Source: Verrucomicrobiia bacterium
Lineage (GTDB): Bacteria; Verrucomicrobiota; Verrucomicrobiia; Verrucomicrobiales; DEV007
Direction: 5' to 3'
Assembly: GCA_030427505.1 (NCBI GenBank)
Contig: JAUICH010000009.1
Coordinates: 145,126-209,125, forward strand
DNA: 64,000 bases
Part shown: piece after piece, positions 16,087-25,621 of the stretch
Numbering within the stretch: position 1 is the first letter of the stretch
Layout: the number at the start of each line of letters is the position of its first letter
Position numbers and translations under genes: made by a program
The notes under the pieces: model-generated
Databases searched by the model: none
Told to the model about the DNA's origin: nothing
Seen by the model: the letters and a program-made list of their open reading frames with translations, nothing else

Positions 16087-16569
16087 TCACTCCTTCGTCT
16101 CTGTCTCGCTGACGATCTTCCCCTCCGGCGGCGGATCGTAGCGGGTAGCATCCACGATGCGGAAGATGAAAGTCTGGTCCAGCTCCGATAAGTCGGCGAA
16201 GGGATAGTCGATGGGCTTGGTCTTTCCGGTGAGAAGGAAGCGCACCTTATCCTCCTGAATAACGGTAATAGGTCCCTCTTTCCCTGGCTCCGGCGCGGCG
16301 TAGGCAAGAAGGCGGGCTTCCATGGTTTTACCGTCTTTGTTGGTCCAGATGCGGGGCTCGGAGAGTGCGGTGATATAAACGGTCACGGTCTGAGTCTCCG
16401 GCGACCGGGCAATAATGCCGACACTGCTGGTATTTCCCGTGCCCTCGATCTTCCGCCCTGAGGACTGCGCGATAGCTTGCTTAGGAAAGAAAGCTGAAAT
16501 CAGTAACCAGACACCGGCCAAGCAACTCAGCCGTGGTATGCCGTAAAAGAGGCCTGAAGGGGCTTTCAT
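16087..16569 (-). CDS. Exported SHD1-like small protein
   Basis: 160 aa with a Sec signal peptide (hydrophobic SCLAGVWLLISAFF, cleavage near AIAQ). Residues ~75-95 contain PRIWTNKDGKTMEARLLAY, the hallmark of SLA1-homology-domain-1 proteins that are common and mostly uncharacterised in Planctomycetes and Verrucomicrobia. The rest is beta-rich. It lies 55 bases downstream of the ABC permease gene on the same strand and could be co-transcribed with it. Confidence 0.65.
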   Translation of the reverse strand: MKAPSGLFYGIPRLSCLAGVWLLISAFFPKQAIAQSSGRKIEGTGNTSSVGIIARSPETQTVTVYITALSEPRIWTNKDGKTMEARLLAYAAPEPGKEGPITVIQEDKVRFLLTGKTKPIDYPFADLSELDQTFIFRIVDATRYDPPPEGKIVSETETKE

Positions 16570-16624
16570 TTAAACAGTAAAATACCAGAGATCCGCCACC
16601 CGGCTCAATAGAGATCGCACGACT

Positions 16625-18040
16625 CTACTCCACCCGCAGATAGCGCCGCTTGGCCTGGTCCAGGAGCACGGCTCCCTGTATGACGAGACCGAGAACGATC
16701 ATCTGGCGGAAGGAACTGATATTGAGGAGGTTCATCCCATTCTGGATGACAGCGATGATGAGGGAGCCAATCAGCGTGCCGAAGATGCGGCCGCTGCCGC
16801 CGGTGATGGAGGCGCCACCCACGACAACGGCGGCGATAACGGAAAGCTCATACATCTGCCCATAGGTGGGCGCGCCGCTGACCAGTTGGGAGGTCATGAG
16901 CACGCCACCAAGCCCGGCGGTGGCGCCACAGAGGATATACACGATCAGCTTGACGCGTTTCACGGATATACCGCTAAGCTCCGCCGCCTGAGCATTGCCG
17001 CCGACGGCATAGATGTAGCGGCCCAGCGTGGTTCGCGTCATCGCCAGGTGAGTGACCCCATAGAGAATGAGCATGAGGTAGATGGAAACCGGTATATTCA
17101 GCGGACCGGAGGCCCGGCCCAGCCATCCAAAGCTGTCGGGCAAACGATGGACGGACTCGCCCCCAGTCCAGTCGTAAGCGAGCCCGCGGCCAATCAACAT
17201 GAGCGATAGCGTCGCAATAAAGGGCGGAATACTGAAGCGGGTGATGAGCACGCCATTGTATAGCCCCATAACGGAAGTAATAAGAACGCCCGCAAAAACG
17301 GCGGCCATCATGGCAAGAAACCCGGCGGATTCGCCGCCCATCCGTTCGATGCACCACCCGGTGACCACGGCGGACAGCGCCAGGAGACTGCCCACGGAAA
17401 GATCGATGCCGCCAGTGATGATGACGAGCGTCATGCCGATGGCGAGAATGGCGATGACCGCATTCTGGTCGGCGATGTTCACCAGATTGTCTGGCTTCAG
17501 AAAATCCGGCCACCAGTAGGATGGCGGGAAAAGTTGCTCCGCGCCCGCGAGGCCGGGGAATTCCGTGGAAAGCGAATCGAAAAGTCCCCAGGTGGAAGTG
17601 GAGGCACTCCGGCAGATCACCGCCAAGGGACCAACCTGCGCGGGGTCTTCAGCGGCGAGCGTCTCCAGGGCTTGGCGGGCCGCCGTGGGCGGTCCCTGGG
17701 CCACGGTAACGGAGATGTTAAGCTTCGGCTCCACCTGCTCTTCCAGAAGCATCTTCAGGGTTGTCGCAAACGCGGCATCTCCCGGCTGGGTGGAGGCCGC
17801 GATGAGAACGCGGGCTTTGGCATTCTCTCCGGTTCTCCCCTCCCCCGCCAGGACCTGGCCCTTCGCGGAATCCGGAAGAGCGGCCACCACTTGCTTCACC
17901 ATGGCCCGGGCAGCCTCAGCGCCCGTGGGTTCCTGCCTCTTCAGCGTGATGATGCTGAAGATGACGCCCAGGAGAACCAGCACCAAGAGCATGCCATAGT
18001 CCGACGCGAGACGAAGGAGGGACCGGGCAGCTTGGTTCAT
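16625..18040 (-). CDS. Ribose/sugar-type ABC transporter permease (RbsC family) with extra periplasmic domain
   Basis: 471 aa, longer than the usual ~320 of RbsC. After the first membrane helix (YGMLLVLVLLGVIFSIITL) there is an inserted ~130-residue soluble stretch (about 36-165) containing ARVLIAASTQPGDAAFATTL and VAQGPPTAARQALETLA, which looks like part of a type I periplasmic binding fold. The remainder is typical BPD-transporter family 2: IGMTLVIITGGIDLSVGS, FIATLSLMLIGRGLAY, GGNAQAAELSGI, VVGGASITGGSGRI. It imports a small sugar or similar compound with the binding lipoprotein encoded just upstream. No ATPase gene is nearby. Confidence 0.85.
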   Translation of the reverse strand: MNQAARSLLRLASDYGMLLVLVLLGVIFSIITLKRQEPTGAEAARAMVKQVVAALPDSAKGQVLAGEGRTGENAKARVLIAASTQPGDAAFATTLKMLLEEQVEPKLNISVTVAQGPPTAARQALETLAAEDPAQVGPLAVICRSASTSTWGLFDSLSTEFPGLAGAEQLFPPSYWWPDFLKPDNLVNIADQNAVIAILAIGMTLVIITGGIDLSVGSLLALSAVVTGWCIERMGGESAGFLAMMAAVFAGVLITSVMGLYNGVLITRFSIPPFIATLSLMLIGRGLAYDWTGGESVHRLPDSFGWLGRASGPLNIPVSIYLMLILYGVTHLAMTRTTLGRYIYAVGGNAQAAELSGISVKRVKLIVYILCGATAGLGGVLMTSQLVSGAPTYGQMYELSVIAAVVVGGASITGGSGRIFGTLIGSLIIAVIQNGMNLLNISSFRQMIVLGLVIQGAVLLDQAKRRYLRVE

Positions 18041-18174
18041 TGCTTAGACGTTGGGGGGAGAAGGGTCGGGTTTGGGGCGTGGCGTGGTGGTTCCGCCAGA
18101 CAAGGAGGCGGGGAGATGAGGAGACAAGAAAAGACGGCGGATAGCGCGGAACGACTTATGAGGATTGTTGGCTC

Positions 18175-19179
18175 CTACTGGAGTTCAGGATCTTTTTCCG
18201 CGTCGGCCTGGTAGTAGAGGGCGGAGTCGATGGGCTGATCGGGCGGGACGGGATTGCCATTGAGGTGGTCGATGATGGCCTGGACGGTCTGGCGGCCGAT
18301 CTTTTCCGGAAACTGAATGGGATCCGCGTAGATCTTTCCTTCCTTGATGGCTTGTTTTCCTTCGAGTTGTCCGTCGAACGCGATGACGGTGATCTCGTCC
18401 TGCTTGCCCGCGCGTTCGAGCGCGGCAACGGCGCCCAGGCCGGAGGGGTCGTTGATCGCGAAAATGCCCCCGATACCGGGATGAGCCTGCAGGGCGTCTT
18501 CGGTGGCTTTCATACCCTTGTCCTTCTGACCGTCTCCAGGGAGTTCGGCGACGATATCGATCTTGCCTTCGGGGTGCGCGGCGTTGTGTTTTTCGATGAC
18601 GTCTTTGAATCCTCGAACACGCTCGATGCAGGACTCCACGGCCCGAAAGTCCAGCACGAGAACCTGACCGCCGGTCTCCGGGCCTAACACTTCAATCATG
18701 GCCTGGGCCGCGAGCTGGCCGCCTTGGAAATTGTTGGTGCCGATGTGTGAAACGACCTCGGCGGCGGGGTCCTGGCACTTGATGTCAAAGGTGAAGACGG
18801 GAATGCCCGCCGTGTTGGCCTCCTGAATGGCGGCGCCAATCGCCTTGGAATCGCAGGGATTGATAGCGATGGCGGCGGCGTCCCGGACAATGAAGTCTTT
18901 GACTTGGTTTCGCTGCTTCGCCACGTCAAAGTCGCCGCTGAGATACTGGACCGAATAGCCGTGCTTGGCGGCTTCGTCTTCCATCGCGTCCTGGATGGTC
19001 TTGAAGAAGGGATTGGAAAGCGTCAGGCAGGTCGCGCCGATGAAGCCTTTGGAACCGGGTTTTTCAGAATCAGCGGACGCGGCTTCGTCATTATTGTCAC
19101 AAGAGGTAAAGGTCAGGGCCGCGGCCCAAGCGAATGCGGCAAGGGAACATGAGAGAAAACTTCGGCGGAGAGGGTTCAT
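18175..19179 (-). CDS. Sugar-binding lipoprotein of ABC importer (RbsB-like)
   Basis: 334 aa from the ATG complementary to 19177-19179; the open frame runs 25 residues further up, but the signal peptide starts here (MNPLRRSFLSCSLAAFAWAA..., lipobox LTFTSC). Type I periplasmic binding protein, peripla_BP_4 group: GATCLTLSNPFFKTIQDAME, then AAAIAINPCDSKAIGAAI, IPVFTFDI, FAINDPSGLGAVAALE and ITVIAFDGQ. It captures a sugar-like ligand and delivers it to the permease encoded 134 bases downstream. The usual RbsA gene between or beside these two is missing. Confidence 0.88.
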   Translation of the reverse strand: MNPLRRSFLSCSLAAFAWAAALTFTSCDNNDEAASADSEKPGSKGFIGATCLTLSNPFFKTIQDAMEDEAAKHGYSVQYLSGDFDVAKQRNQVKDFIVRDAAAIAINPCDSKAIGAAIQEANTAGIPVFTFDIKCQDPAAEVVSHIGTNNFQGGQLAAQAMIEVLGPETGGQVLVLDFRAVESCIERVRGFKDVIEKHNAAHPEGKIDIVAELPGDGQKDKGMKATEDALQAHPGIGGIFAINDPSGLGAVAALERAGKQDEITVIAFDGQLEGKQAIKEGKIYADPIQFPEKIGRQTVQAIIDHLNGNPVPPDQPIDSALYYQADAEKDPELQ

Positions 19180-19346
19180 GCAAACTATTGAAGAGGGTTT
19201 GCATGGGGTGAGCAATGGCGTTTTTCGGGGAAGTCGAAAAGACGACACCTCCACGGGCTAGCCCCAGGCGAAAATGCCGCCCATTTGGCTCCCGCCAGCA
19301 CAGCTTAGCTATTGGAGCAGACTTGGCGCAGGAGGCCAGCTATCCC

Positions 19347-20417
19347 CTACTCCACCTTTATATTGTGACTGTCCCTCAAAGCCGCCTCCACACTGGGCGG
19401 CTCGACTTCCGGCGTCATCAGCGGCGGCAGCTCTTTCATCAGGCGCACCGGCTCGCCCTCCATGGGAGACAGCACCCGGTGACCGATATTCTTTTCCTCC
19501 GCCGCCAGGCTCAGGCGTTTGATCGGTTCGTGAATGCACTCGTTCCCCAGGGGAAAGGTGCCGTAGTGCATGGGAATCATCTGATTCGCGCCCAGGTCTT
19601 CGAATGCCTGGATCGCTTCCTCGGGATTCATGTGAACGTCCCGGCCGCTGGGGGCCTCATACGCGCCGATCGGCAGCAGAGCGGTATCGATGTCGTAGCG
19701 TTTCCCGATTTCGCTGAAGCCGTCGAAATAGGCGCTGTCGCCACAGTGGTAGAGACTGCTGTGCGGGGTCTTGATCAGGAAACCGCCAAAGCCGCGGTGA
19801 GTATCGTGAATGAAGCGCGCGCCCCAGTGGTAGCTGGGAGTCAGGACAATCTCGGTCTCGCCCAGGGAAAAGTGTTCCCAGATGTCCATTTCCCGAACCT
19901 CGCCAAATTTCAGGTCCCGAATGAGACAGCCCACGCCTTTCGGGGCCAGGACGGTCTGGCCGTTGGCGATTTTCTTCAGGGTCCCCCGGTGCAGGTGATC
20001 GTAGTGAGCGTGAGTGATCAGAATGCAATCCACCGGCGGCAGGTGATCCAGGTGCAGGCCGGGATGCCGGGCCCGCTTCACCGGGCCGTGCCAGAGCGCC
20101 CAGTTGGGATCGATCAATATGTTCGCCCAGGGGGTCCTCACCAGGAAAGAGGCGTGACCGATCCAGATGACCTCGATCTCCCGATCTTCCAAATCCATAA
20201 AGGACGGCGCCTCGGGAATGGCAATGCCGGAGCGCTTCTGTAAGATGGTGGGCAGCAAGCGGCGGCGAAGGAAGCGGTAGTTGCGCAGAGCCCATCCCTT
20301 GTCCGGTTTCAGACCCACTCTCAGACCATCGCTGACGACGCCTACTTTCTGGGTCAGACCTTTGAAAAACTGGCCTTTTCGGGGTGGGTTTGGGTTGCCG
20401 TTGGCGCCATTCTTCAT
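19347..20417 (-). CDS. Metallo-beta-lactamase-fold hydrolase (NAPE-PLD/UlaG-like)
   Basis: 356 aa, no signal peptide. It carries the metal-binding HAHYDH motif (LITHAHYDHLHRG), VIWIGHASFLV before it, LTPSYHWGARF, LYHCGDSAYFDGF and MIPMHYGTFPLG, the pattern of the UlaG / N-acylphosphatidylethanolamine phospholipase D-like branch of the superfamily. These bind one or two Zn ions and hydrolyse phosphodiesters or lactones; the real substrate here cannot be stated. The N-terminal ~70 residues are a basic extension. Transcribed alone. Confidence 0.85.
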   Translation of the reverse strand: MKNGANGNPNPPRKGQFFKGLTQKVGVVSDGLRVGLKPDKGWALRNYRFLRRRLLPTILQKRSGIAIPEAPSFMDLEDREIEVIWIGHASFLVRTPWANILIDPNWALWHGPVKRARHPGLHLDHLPPVDCILITHAHYDHLHRGTLKKIANGQTVLAPKGVGCLIRDLKFGEVREMDIWEHFSLGETEIVLTPSYHWGARFIHDTHRGFGGFLIKTPHSSLYHCGDSAYFDGFSEIGKRYDIDTALLPIGAYEAPSGRDVHMNPEEAIQAFEDLGANQMIPMHYGTFPLGNECIHEPIKRLSLAAEEKNIGHRVLSPMEGEPVRLMKELPPLMTPEVEPPSVEAALRDSHNIKVE

Positions 20418-20575
20418 CTCTATCCTTTGGACGGCGTGGTTGGAAAAATCCTTAAGGACCTCTATTAATATTCTAAAGGTTTCGCCACGATCTGTCCTAT
20501 CTTTTCGTCAAAAATCCGTGCCATTTTGTTCAAAGCACGATTCCCGCCACTTCGCCGCCTCATGCGCTGACACGC

Positions 20576-23077
20576 TCACTGAAAGCTGGGATCGTCCGCG
20601 TTTCCGCCCGCCCGCAGGTAGGCTAGCAGGTCCAGGACTTCATCTTTCCGGAGGAAATTAATCAGGCCCGGCGGCATCGCGGACACATTGGGGCCCGCGG
20701 GGTTCCGGTATTTATCTCCTATTACGAGCGAGGGGTGGATGATCGATTCCAGAAGGTCCGCCGGACCAAAGCGATTTCCCACCGCCGTCAGGTCCGGACC
20801 CAGCACGGACTTCGCGCTGGCCGGGTTTGGCCCCATCCGGTGGCACACCGCGCAACCCACCCGGTTGTATGCCGCCAAACCGCTTTCAAAATCTCGGCCT
20901 TCCAGCGGTTTGGCCAAGTCGGGCAGCAGGTCCTCCATCGTCCACGCCTGCACCAAGGTCATGCCTTCCAGGGAGATCACCGGTGCTTCCACCTCCGCGG
21001 CCGCCGGTTCCAGCAGGTCTTTCAAAACTTCCTTCTCATCCTCGCTCAGCGCGGCCACGGCTTCCTTCCGCAGGTTCTCCTGAGTGCGAAGGTACCAGCG
21101 GCCTCCGGGAAAGGATTCAAACCGGCGCAGCGCCTCCAGGTAACGCCGCCGCTCTTTCAGCGTCCAGCCGTCTTTGATGTAGCGCAGGAAGGTCAGATAC
21201 TGGGAGAGATCCTGGCTGGTCTTCGCCGCATCCAGCAGGGCCAGCGTCTTCTCTTTCGCGGAAGGGGCTTCCAGGTAAATGAGTAGTTCGCACAGTTCGT
21301 GATTCAGCCGCGTGTCCGCCGCGGGATAGAGCGGGTCCAGCCGGGTCAGCACCGCCTGACGCACTTCCTCAGCCGGCTTACCCATTCGCGAAAAGACCAA
21401 GGCGTAATCCCGCAGCATCAGCAGTTGTTCTTCTATCTCCAACTCTGCCAAGGGCAGCGCATTCAGCGCGGCTATCAACTTCGGTTCCAACTCTGGCTCG
21501 CCCAGCCGTGCCAGCGCCATCAGGGCCGTAGGCGAACCGCTTTTCAGCGCTGGCGCCTGCCATTCTTTCAGCGGCTGATTTTCCAAAGCCACCCGCGCCG
21601 CGTAGCGTATCCACCGGTCTGGGTGGCCGGTGTGTTCCAGCGCCAGCTTCCACCCCTCCTCGCCGCGGATCTTGTGGTACTTCTCCAGTTCCCTGCGCAG
21701 TTCCCGCAGCTTCGCCGCTTCCGCCAGTTCTTCTTTGCCTGGAGACTTGGCCTCTTCCAAGACTTCAGCCTCTTTCTGCGGCGTTCCTTCATCCGCGCGG
21801 CCACCCAAATAGCTCACCCGATACAGCGCCGATTGCGTCCGCCGTCCGCCAGTGATGAAGTACATGGCTCCGTCCGGTCCAAAAGCCAGGTCTGTCACAT
21901 TCAGCGGCCGGCCAGACAAAAAATGTTCCGCGTCCCCCACGTAGCTCGCCCCTTCCGGCCTTAGGTGTACTGCCAGGATGCGGCCGTAGGACCAGTCGGC
22001 GATGAAGAAAGCTTCGCGATACTTTTCAGGGAAGGTGCTGTCATACCCAAAAGCCACCCCAGTGGGAGACCCCAAACCCACGTCATAAGCCGCGGGCAGG
22101 CTGTCTTCATAATACGCCGGCCATTTTCCCGTCGCCCGCCGCCAGCCATAGTCCGCGCCGGAAACGATATGCAGCACCCGCGTGGGCTTGTACCAGGCCA
22201 GGCCGCTTTCCCACTCCATGTCCGCCTCGTAGACGAAGGGCTCGCCGTCCCGGTTGAAATCGATGTCCAGTGGGTTGCGGAGACCGCCGGCTACCAGTTC
22301 GAAAAAGCTGCCGTCTTGGTCCGTTTTCAAGACGTGACCCGCGGGCACGGTGCGTTCGCGATTGAACCAATCGTCGTCCCAGGGGTTGGGGATGAGTTGA
22401 TCTTCCGCGAAGTTTTTCAGCGGCGAATCCTCCGCCGGCGGGTCCGTCAGTTCCACGTCGTTCCCATGCACCAGGTAGATGAACCCGTCCGGACCCAGCC
22501 GCAGGTGGTTGCGCCCGTGCCCCACGCCACCCGCGGTCTGGAGCAGCAGTTTCACCTCGTCGAACTGGTCGTCCCCATCCGTATCCCGCAGCCGGTAGAA
22601 TCCGCGTGAATCATTGGCGTTTGCATACAGCGAGTCATAAGCCCACAGCAGGCCCCGGCATTCCTCCAGCGTGTCCTCAATGATTTCCACCTGCTCCACC
22701 TTTTCCTGACCCAGGCTCATCCGCAGCAGGCCCTTGTCTTCCATCGCCACAATAAGCCGCCCCTTCCCGTCGAAGCACATGCCTACCCAGGAGCCCTCGC
22801 CCTCCCGTGCCGCGCGCAGGAGGCTTACCTCATACCCAGGCAGCGCAAAGATGCGCGTGGGACTCGTCACGGCTTCTTCCCCGCCCTTAGCCGCCATTTT
22901 CCAACTGTCATAAGCCTCGATCCGCGGCACCACCAGCGAAGGGGCCGGCTCGCCTTCCTCAGTCTCCTGACCCATAGCCGCCTGACTGACTACCATGACA
23001 CCTAAGCTCACAGCCAATAGACCGCGCCGGTTCAGGAAACGTCTCTTGCCGCAGGCAGTTTGTTCGCGTCGTCTCAT
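20576..23077 (-). CDS. PVC-type membrane-bound dehydrogenase with HEAT-like region and cytochrome c domain
   Basis: About 833 aa from the ATG complementary to 23075-23077, where a signal peptide begins (MRRREQT... FLNRRGLLAVSLGVMVVSQAAMGQ); the frame is open further upstream to 23221. An N-terminal six-bladed beta-propeller of the Verrucomicrobia/Planctomycetes dehydrogenase family (VSLLRAAREGEGSWVGMCFDGKGRLIVA; GPDGFIYLVHGN; FGPDGAMYFITGG) is followed by helical repeats and a C-terminal c-type haem domain with CAVCH and distal MPPGLINFL. It probably oxidises a sugar or alcohol in the periplasm and passes electrons to the haem. Expressed divergently from the ceramidase-like gene. Confidence 0.88.
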   Translation of the reverse strand: MRRREQTACGKRRFLNRRGLLAVSLGVMVVSQAAMGQETEEGEPAPSLVVPRIEAYDSWKMAAKGGEEAVTSPTRIFALPGYEVSLLRAAREGEGSWVGMCFDGKGRLIVAMEDKGLLRMSLGQEKVEQVEIIEDTLEECRGLLWAYDSLYANANDSRGFYRLRDTDGDDQFDEVKLLLQTAGGVGHGRNHLRLGPDGFIYLVHGNDVELTDPPAEDSPLKNFAEDQLIPNPWDDDWFNRERTVPAGHVLKTDQDGSFFELVAGGLRNPLDIDFNRDGEPFVYEADMEWESGLAWYKPTRVLHIVSGADYGWRRATGKWPAYYEDSLPAAYDVGLGSPTGVAFGYDSTFPEKYREAFFIADWSYGRILAVHLRPEGASYVGDAEHFLSGRPLNVTDLAFGPDGAMYFITGGRRTQSALYRVSYLGGRADEGTPQKEAEVLEEAKSPGKEELAEAAKLRELRRELEKYHKIRGEEGWKLALEHTGHPDRWIRYAARVALENQPLKEWQAPALKSGSPTALMALARLGEPELEPKLIAALNALPLAELEIEEQLLMLRDYALVFSRMGKPAEEVRQAVLTRLDPLYPAADTRLNHELCELLIYLEAPSAKEKTLALLDAAKTSQDLSQYLTFLRYIKDGWTLKERRRYLEALRRFESFPGGRWYLRTQENLRKEAVAALSEDEKEVLKDLLEPAAAEVEAPVISLEGMTLVQAWTMEDLLPDLAKPLEGRDFESGLAAYNRVGCAVCHRMGPNPASAKSVLGPDLTAVGNRFGPADLLESIIHPSLVIGDKYRNPAGPNVSAMPPGLINFLRKDEVLDLLAYLRAGGNADDPSFQ

Positions 23078-23219
23078 CTCGGGGGTGGCCAAATCATAGG
23101 CAAACCCCGCCGCCGGACAAGCCTCCTCTTTGGTGGCTGGACCGCAAGATGGGAGATTCAAGACCTGACAAAACCCGTCTTCCTTTGTCAAAGTATCTAC
23201 AACCCCATTCGTTTCCCTC
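23078..23219. promoter_or_regulatory. Divergent promoter region
   Basis: 142 bases between the dehydrogenase and ceramidase-like starts; both genes must be transcribed from here. No clear -35/-10 pair was singled out. Confidence 0.35.
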
Positions 23220-24674
23220 ATGAACTCCCCCCGCCTCCTCCCCTACCCTCTTCCCTTCACGCTCCTGGCCGGACTGTTCCTGATCCTCCGCGCCTTCTCC
23301 ACTATCCACGCCCAGGAGGCCGAGCCCTATGCCTGGAAGGCCGCCGCGGCCGCGGCCGACATCTCGCCGATCAATCCCATGTGGATGGGCGGCTACGCGG
23401 GCCGGAAGGCGCCTTTCGAGACCGTCGGCGAACCACTCCACGCGAAAGCCCTGGCGATCGAAGACGCGGACGGCGGCCGCTTCGTCTTCATTACGATGGA
23501 CCTCATCGGCGTGCCCATCGAGCTGCGCCGCGCCATGGAAACCTATGCGAAAGAGACACACCAGCTCGCGCCGGAGCGTTTCCTGATCAATGCCTCGCAC
23601 ACGCACTCCGGCCCCATGATCCGCGTCTACCGCCTGGGCCGGGGCCAGGGCGAGCCGGAGTCAGTTTATGACAATGTGCCGGATGAAGAAGACGCCCTGC
23701 GCGCCCGGCAGACCTTGGACTACATGGCGGGCGTCGAGAAGAAGCTGCGGAAGATCATGGACGAGGCGATCTCCCATCTGGAGCCGGCGGAACTTTCCTG
23801 GGCCCGCGCCCGCTGCGGTTTCGCGATGAACCGCCGGACGCCGGAACCTGGCGGTGGTTTCAAGAATTTTCCGAACCCCGCTGGCCCGGTGGACCAGGAG
23901 GTCCCGGTGCTTCAGGTGCGCGCCCCGGAGACCGGTGAACTGCGCGCCGTGCTCTTTGGCTACGCCTGCCACGCCACCACGCTGAACGGCTACGAGATCA
24001 ACAGTGACTGGCCGGGCTATGCGCAGCGTTACTTCCAGGAGATGCACCCCGGCACGGTAGCGATGTTCTTGAATGGCTGCTCCGGCGATCAGAACCCCTA
24101 CCCCCGCCGGCTGCAGGCCTTTGCCGAACGCCACGGCATCGCCCTCGCCACGGCGGTGGATGCCGCGCTGGAGACGGCTCCCCAGCCCCTGGAAGGACCG
24201 CTCAAGGCCGCGCTCGACTGGCCGGAGCTGGCCTACGACACCATCCCCACGCGGCAAGAGTTGCAAGAACGCGCCCAACTGCCTGACCGCACGGACGCCC
24301 GTTATGCGGAGTTTCTCCTGCGCGAGCTGGACGCCGCCGGCAGCCTGCCGGAGTCCTACCCGCTGCCCATCCAGGTCGTCCGTTTTGACGATACCCTGAC
24401 CCTCGCCGCCATCGGGGGCGAGGTGGTGGTGGACTACTCCCTGCGTCTGAAAAAGGAACTCGGCGAAAAGACCAGCGGCCCCGTCTGGGTGGCCGGGTAT
24501 ACCAACGACGTACCCGGTTACATTCCCAGCGACCGCGTGTTGAAGGAAGGCGGCTATGAAGGCGCGTCTTCCATGCGCCACGTGCGCAGCACCGTGCACA
24601 GCAGCACCTGGGCGCCCGGTGTGGAGCAAACCGTAGTGGACACGGTGCACCGGCTGTTTGACGGATTGAAATAA
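23220..24674 (+). CDS. Neutral/alkaline non-lysosomal ceramidase N-terminal-domain protein
   Basis: 484 aa with a Sec signal peptide (YPLPFTLLAGLFLILRAFSTIHAQ). It matches the N-terminal catalytic domain of neutral ceramidases: AAAADISPINPMWMGGYAGR, then FVFITMDLIGV, the Zn-ligand motif NASHTHSGPM, YACHATTLNGYEINSDWPGYA and FLNGCSGDQNPYP. The C-terminal Ig-like domain of true ceramidases is absent, as in the many single-domain PVC homologues whose substrates are unknown. It probably hydrolyses an amide in the periplasm. Its partner in the divergent pair is a secreted dehydrogenase. Confidence 0.88.
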   Translation: MNSPRLLPYPLPFTLLAGLFLILRAFSTIHAQEAEPYAWKAAAAAADISPINPMWMGGYAGRKAPFETVGEPLHAKALAIEDADGGRFVFITMDLIGVPIELRRAMETYAKETHQLAPERFLINASHTHSGPMIRVYRLGRGQGEPESVYDNVPDEEDALRARQTLDYMAGVEKKLRKIMDEAISHLEPAELSWARARCGFAMNRRTPEPGGGFKNFPNPAGPVDQEVPVLQVRAPETGELRAVLFGYACHATTLNGYEINSDWPGYAQRYFQEMHPGTVAMFLNGCSGDQNPYPRRLQAFAERHGIALATAVDAALETAPQPLEGPLKAALDWPELAYDTIPTRQELQERAQLPDRTDARYAEFLLRELDAAGSLPESYPLPIQVVRFDDTLTLAAIGGEVVVDYSLRLKKELGEKTSGPVWVAGYTNDVPGYIPSDRVLKEGGYEGASSMRHVRSTVHSSTWAPGVEQTVVDTVHRLFDGLK

Positions 24675-24700
24675 GCTTGGCGAAAAGTACCCCCTCCCGC

Positions 24701-25273
24701 TTAGCTCTCAGGAATAGCCCCTTTCTGGGGCAAGCGCGCCTCAATCCGCTTCAGCGTATCGCTAATTTCCCGCAGAAGCTCCGTGGAACCCGCTTCAGCC
24801 GGCGCCGCCGGTAATATGGCCGCCCCTTCCACCTTGTCGCCCGCGCGCCGCTGCTCCGCCAGCTCATTCTTTTGCTCCAGCACGGCATCGCGAAACTCCC
24901 GGGCGCCCACCACGCCGACCAGGCCCACCAGAGCGCCGGGCGAACTGCTGCCCGCGGTTTCAAAAGTCATTGTCTCCAGGCCCAGCGCCCGTTGAATGGG
25001 GCCCTGACTCATCCCCACGTCCGTGATCTTATCCAGTGGGATGGTCTTCTCCACCCTCACCAGGACGCCTTTCTTTACGTGGATGGCTTTCGTCGTCAGC
25101 ACGCACTCCAGGCTCCGCAGGTAGCGGCCCGCCACCAGCAGCGACACAGGGATCCAGATGACGAGGAGCGGAATGGTGACGATGATCACCGTCATGATCA
25201 GGCACGAAGACAGGATCCAGTAGGTCTTCACTTTCGGGTTGAACTCGGCGCGGAGGAGAACGGTCTCTTTCAT
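24701..25273 (-). CDS. Membrane protein with bacterial PH (YdbS/bPH2) domain
   Basis: 190 aa. Two adjacent hydrophobic helices (ILSSCLIMTVIIVTIPLLVIWIPVSLLVAG) are followed by the bacterial PH-like fold: LECVLTTKAIHVKKGVLVRVEKTIPLDKITDVGMSQGPIQRALGLETMTFETA. A variable linker and a C-terminal coiled-coil (ELLREISDTLKRIEARL) complete it. The family's role is not well understood. It converges on the ceramidase gene with 26 bases between them. Confidence 0.8.
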   Translation of the reverse strand: MKETVLLRAEFNPKVKTYWILSSCLIMTVIIVTIPLLVIWIPVSLLVAGRYLRSLECVLTTKAIHVKKGVLVRVEKTIPLDKITDVGMSQGPIQRALGLETMTFETAGSSSPGALVGLVGVVGAREFRDAVLEQKNELAEQRRAGDKVEGAAILPAAPAEAGSTELLREISDTLKRIEARLPQKGAIPES

Positions 25274-25621
25274 AACAAGAGAAAGGCTACCCGCATCACA
25301 TGACCCGCATCCATTACATTCAGCGCGCCCGTTTGTAAGAGGACTCCTCAGTCATCGACAGCGCCCCCTTGCCACATCTCCCGGTCTCCTCTTCTCCTTG
25401 TTTGACTTCACTTCGTTTTGCCCTCGCGACGCTCCGGCTACCTCCGGTTGTCCACTTCGTTCCGAATCCTTGTCTCCTCTTCTCCCTGTCTCCCCCTCTG
25501 GCGCAAAACCCAGCCACGCCCCAAAGCCCACCGGCCATCCCCCACCTCTCTCCACGCCCCCCACAAGCCCTTTCTCCATTTGCCCCCGCACCGCTCCCGC
25601 GCTAACTGATAGTCCCCCGCC
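25274..25621. other. Pyrimidine-rich intergenic region
   Basis: 348 bases, strongly C/T-rich on the plus strand, with a near-direct repeat GTCTCCTCTTCTCC at about 25382 and 25473. Open frames here are low-complexity artefacts. It precedes the ABC exporter and probably holds its promoter. Confidence 0.35.

Noticed and set aside
25274..25621. Overlapping pyrimidine-rich frames that look like repeats
   Set aside because: Low-complexity C/T DNA, only one short near-direct repeat; no tandem array or CRISPR-like spacing.
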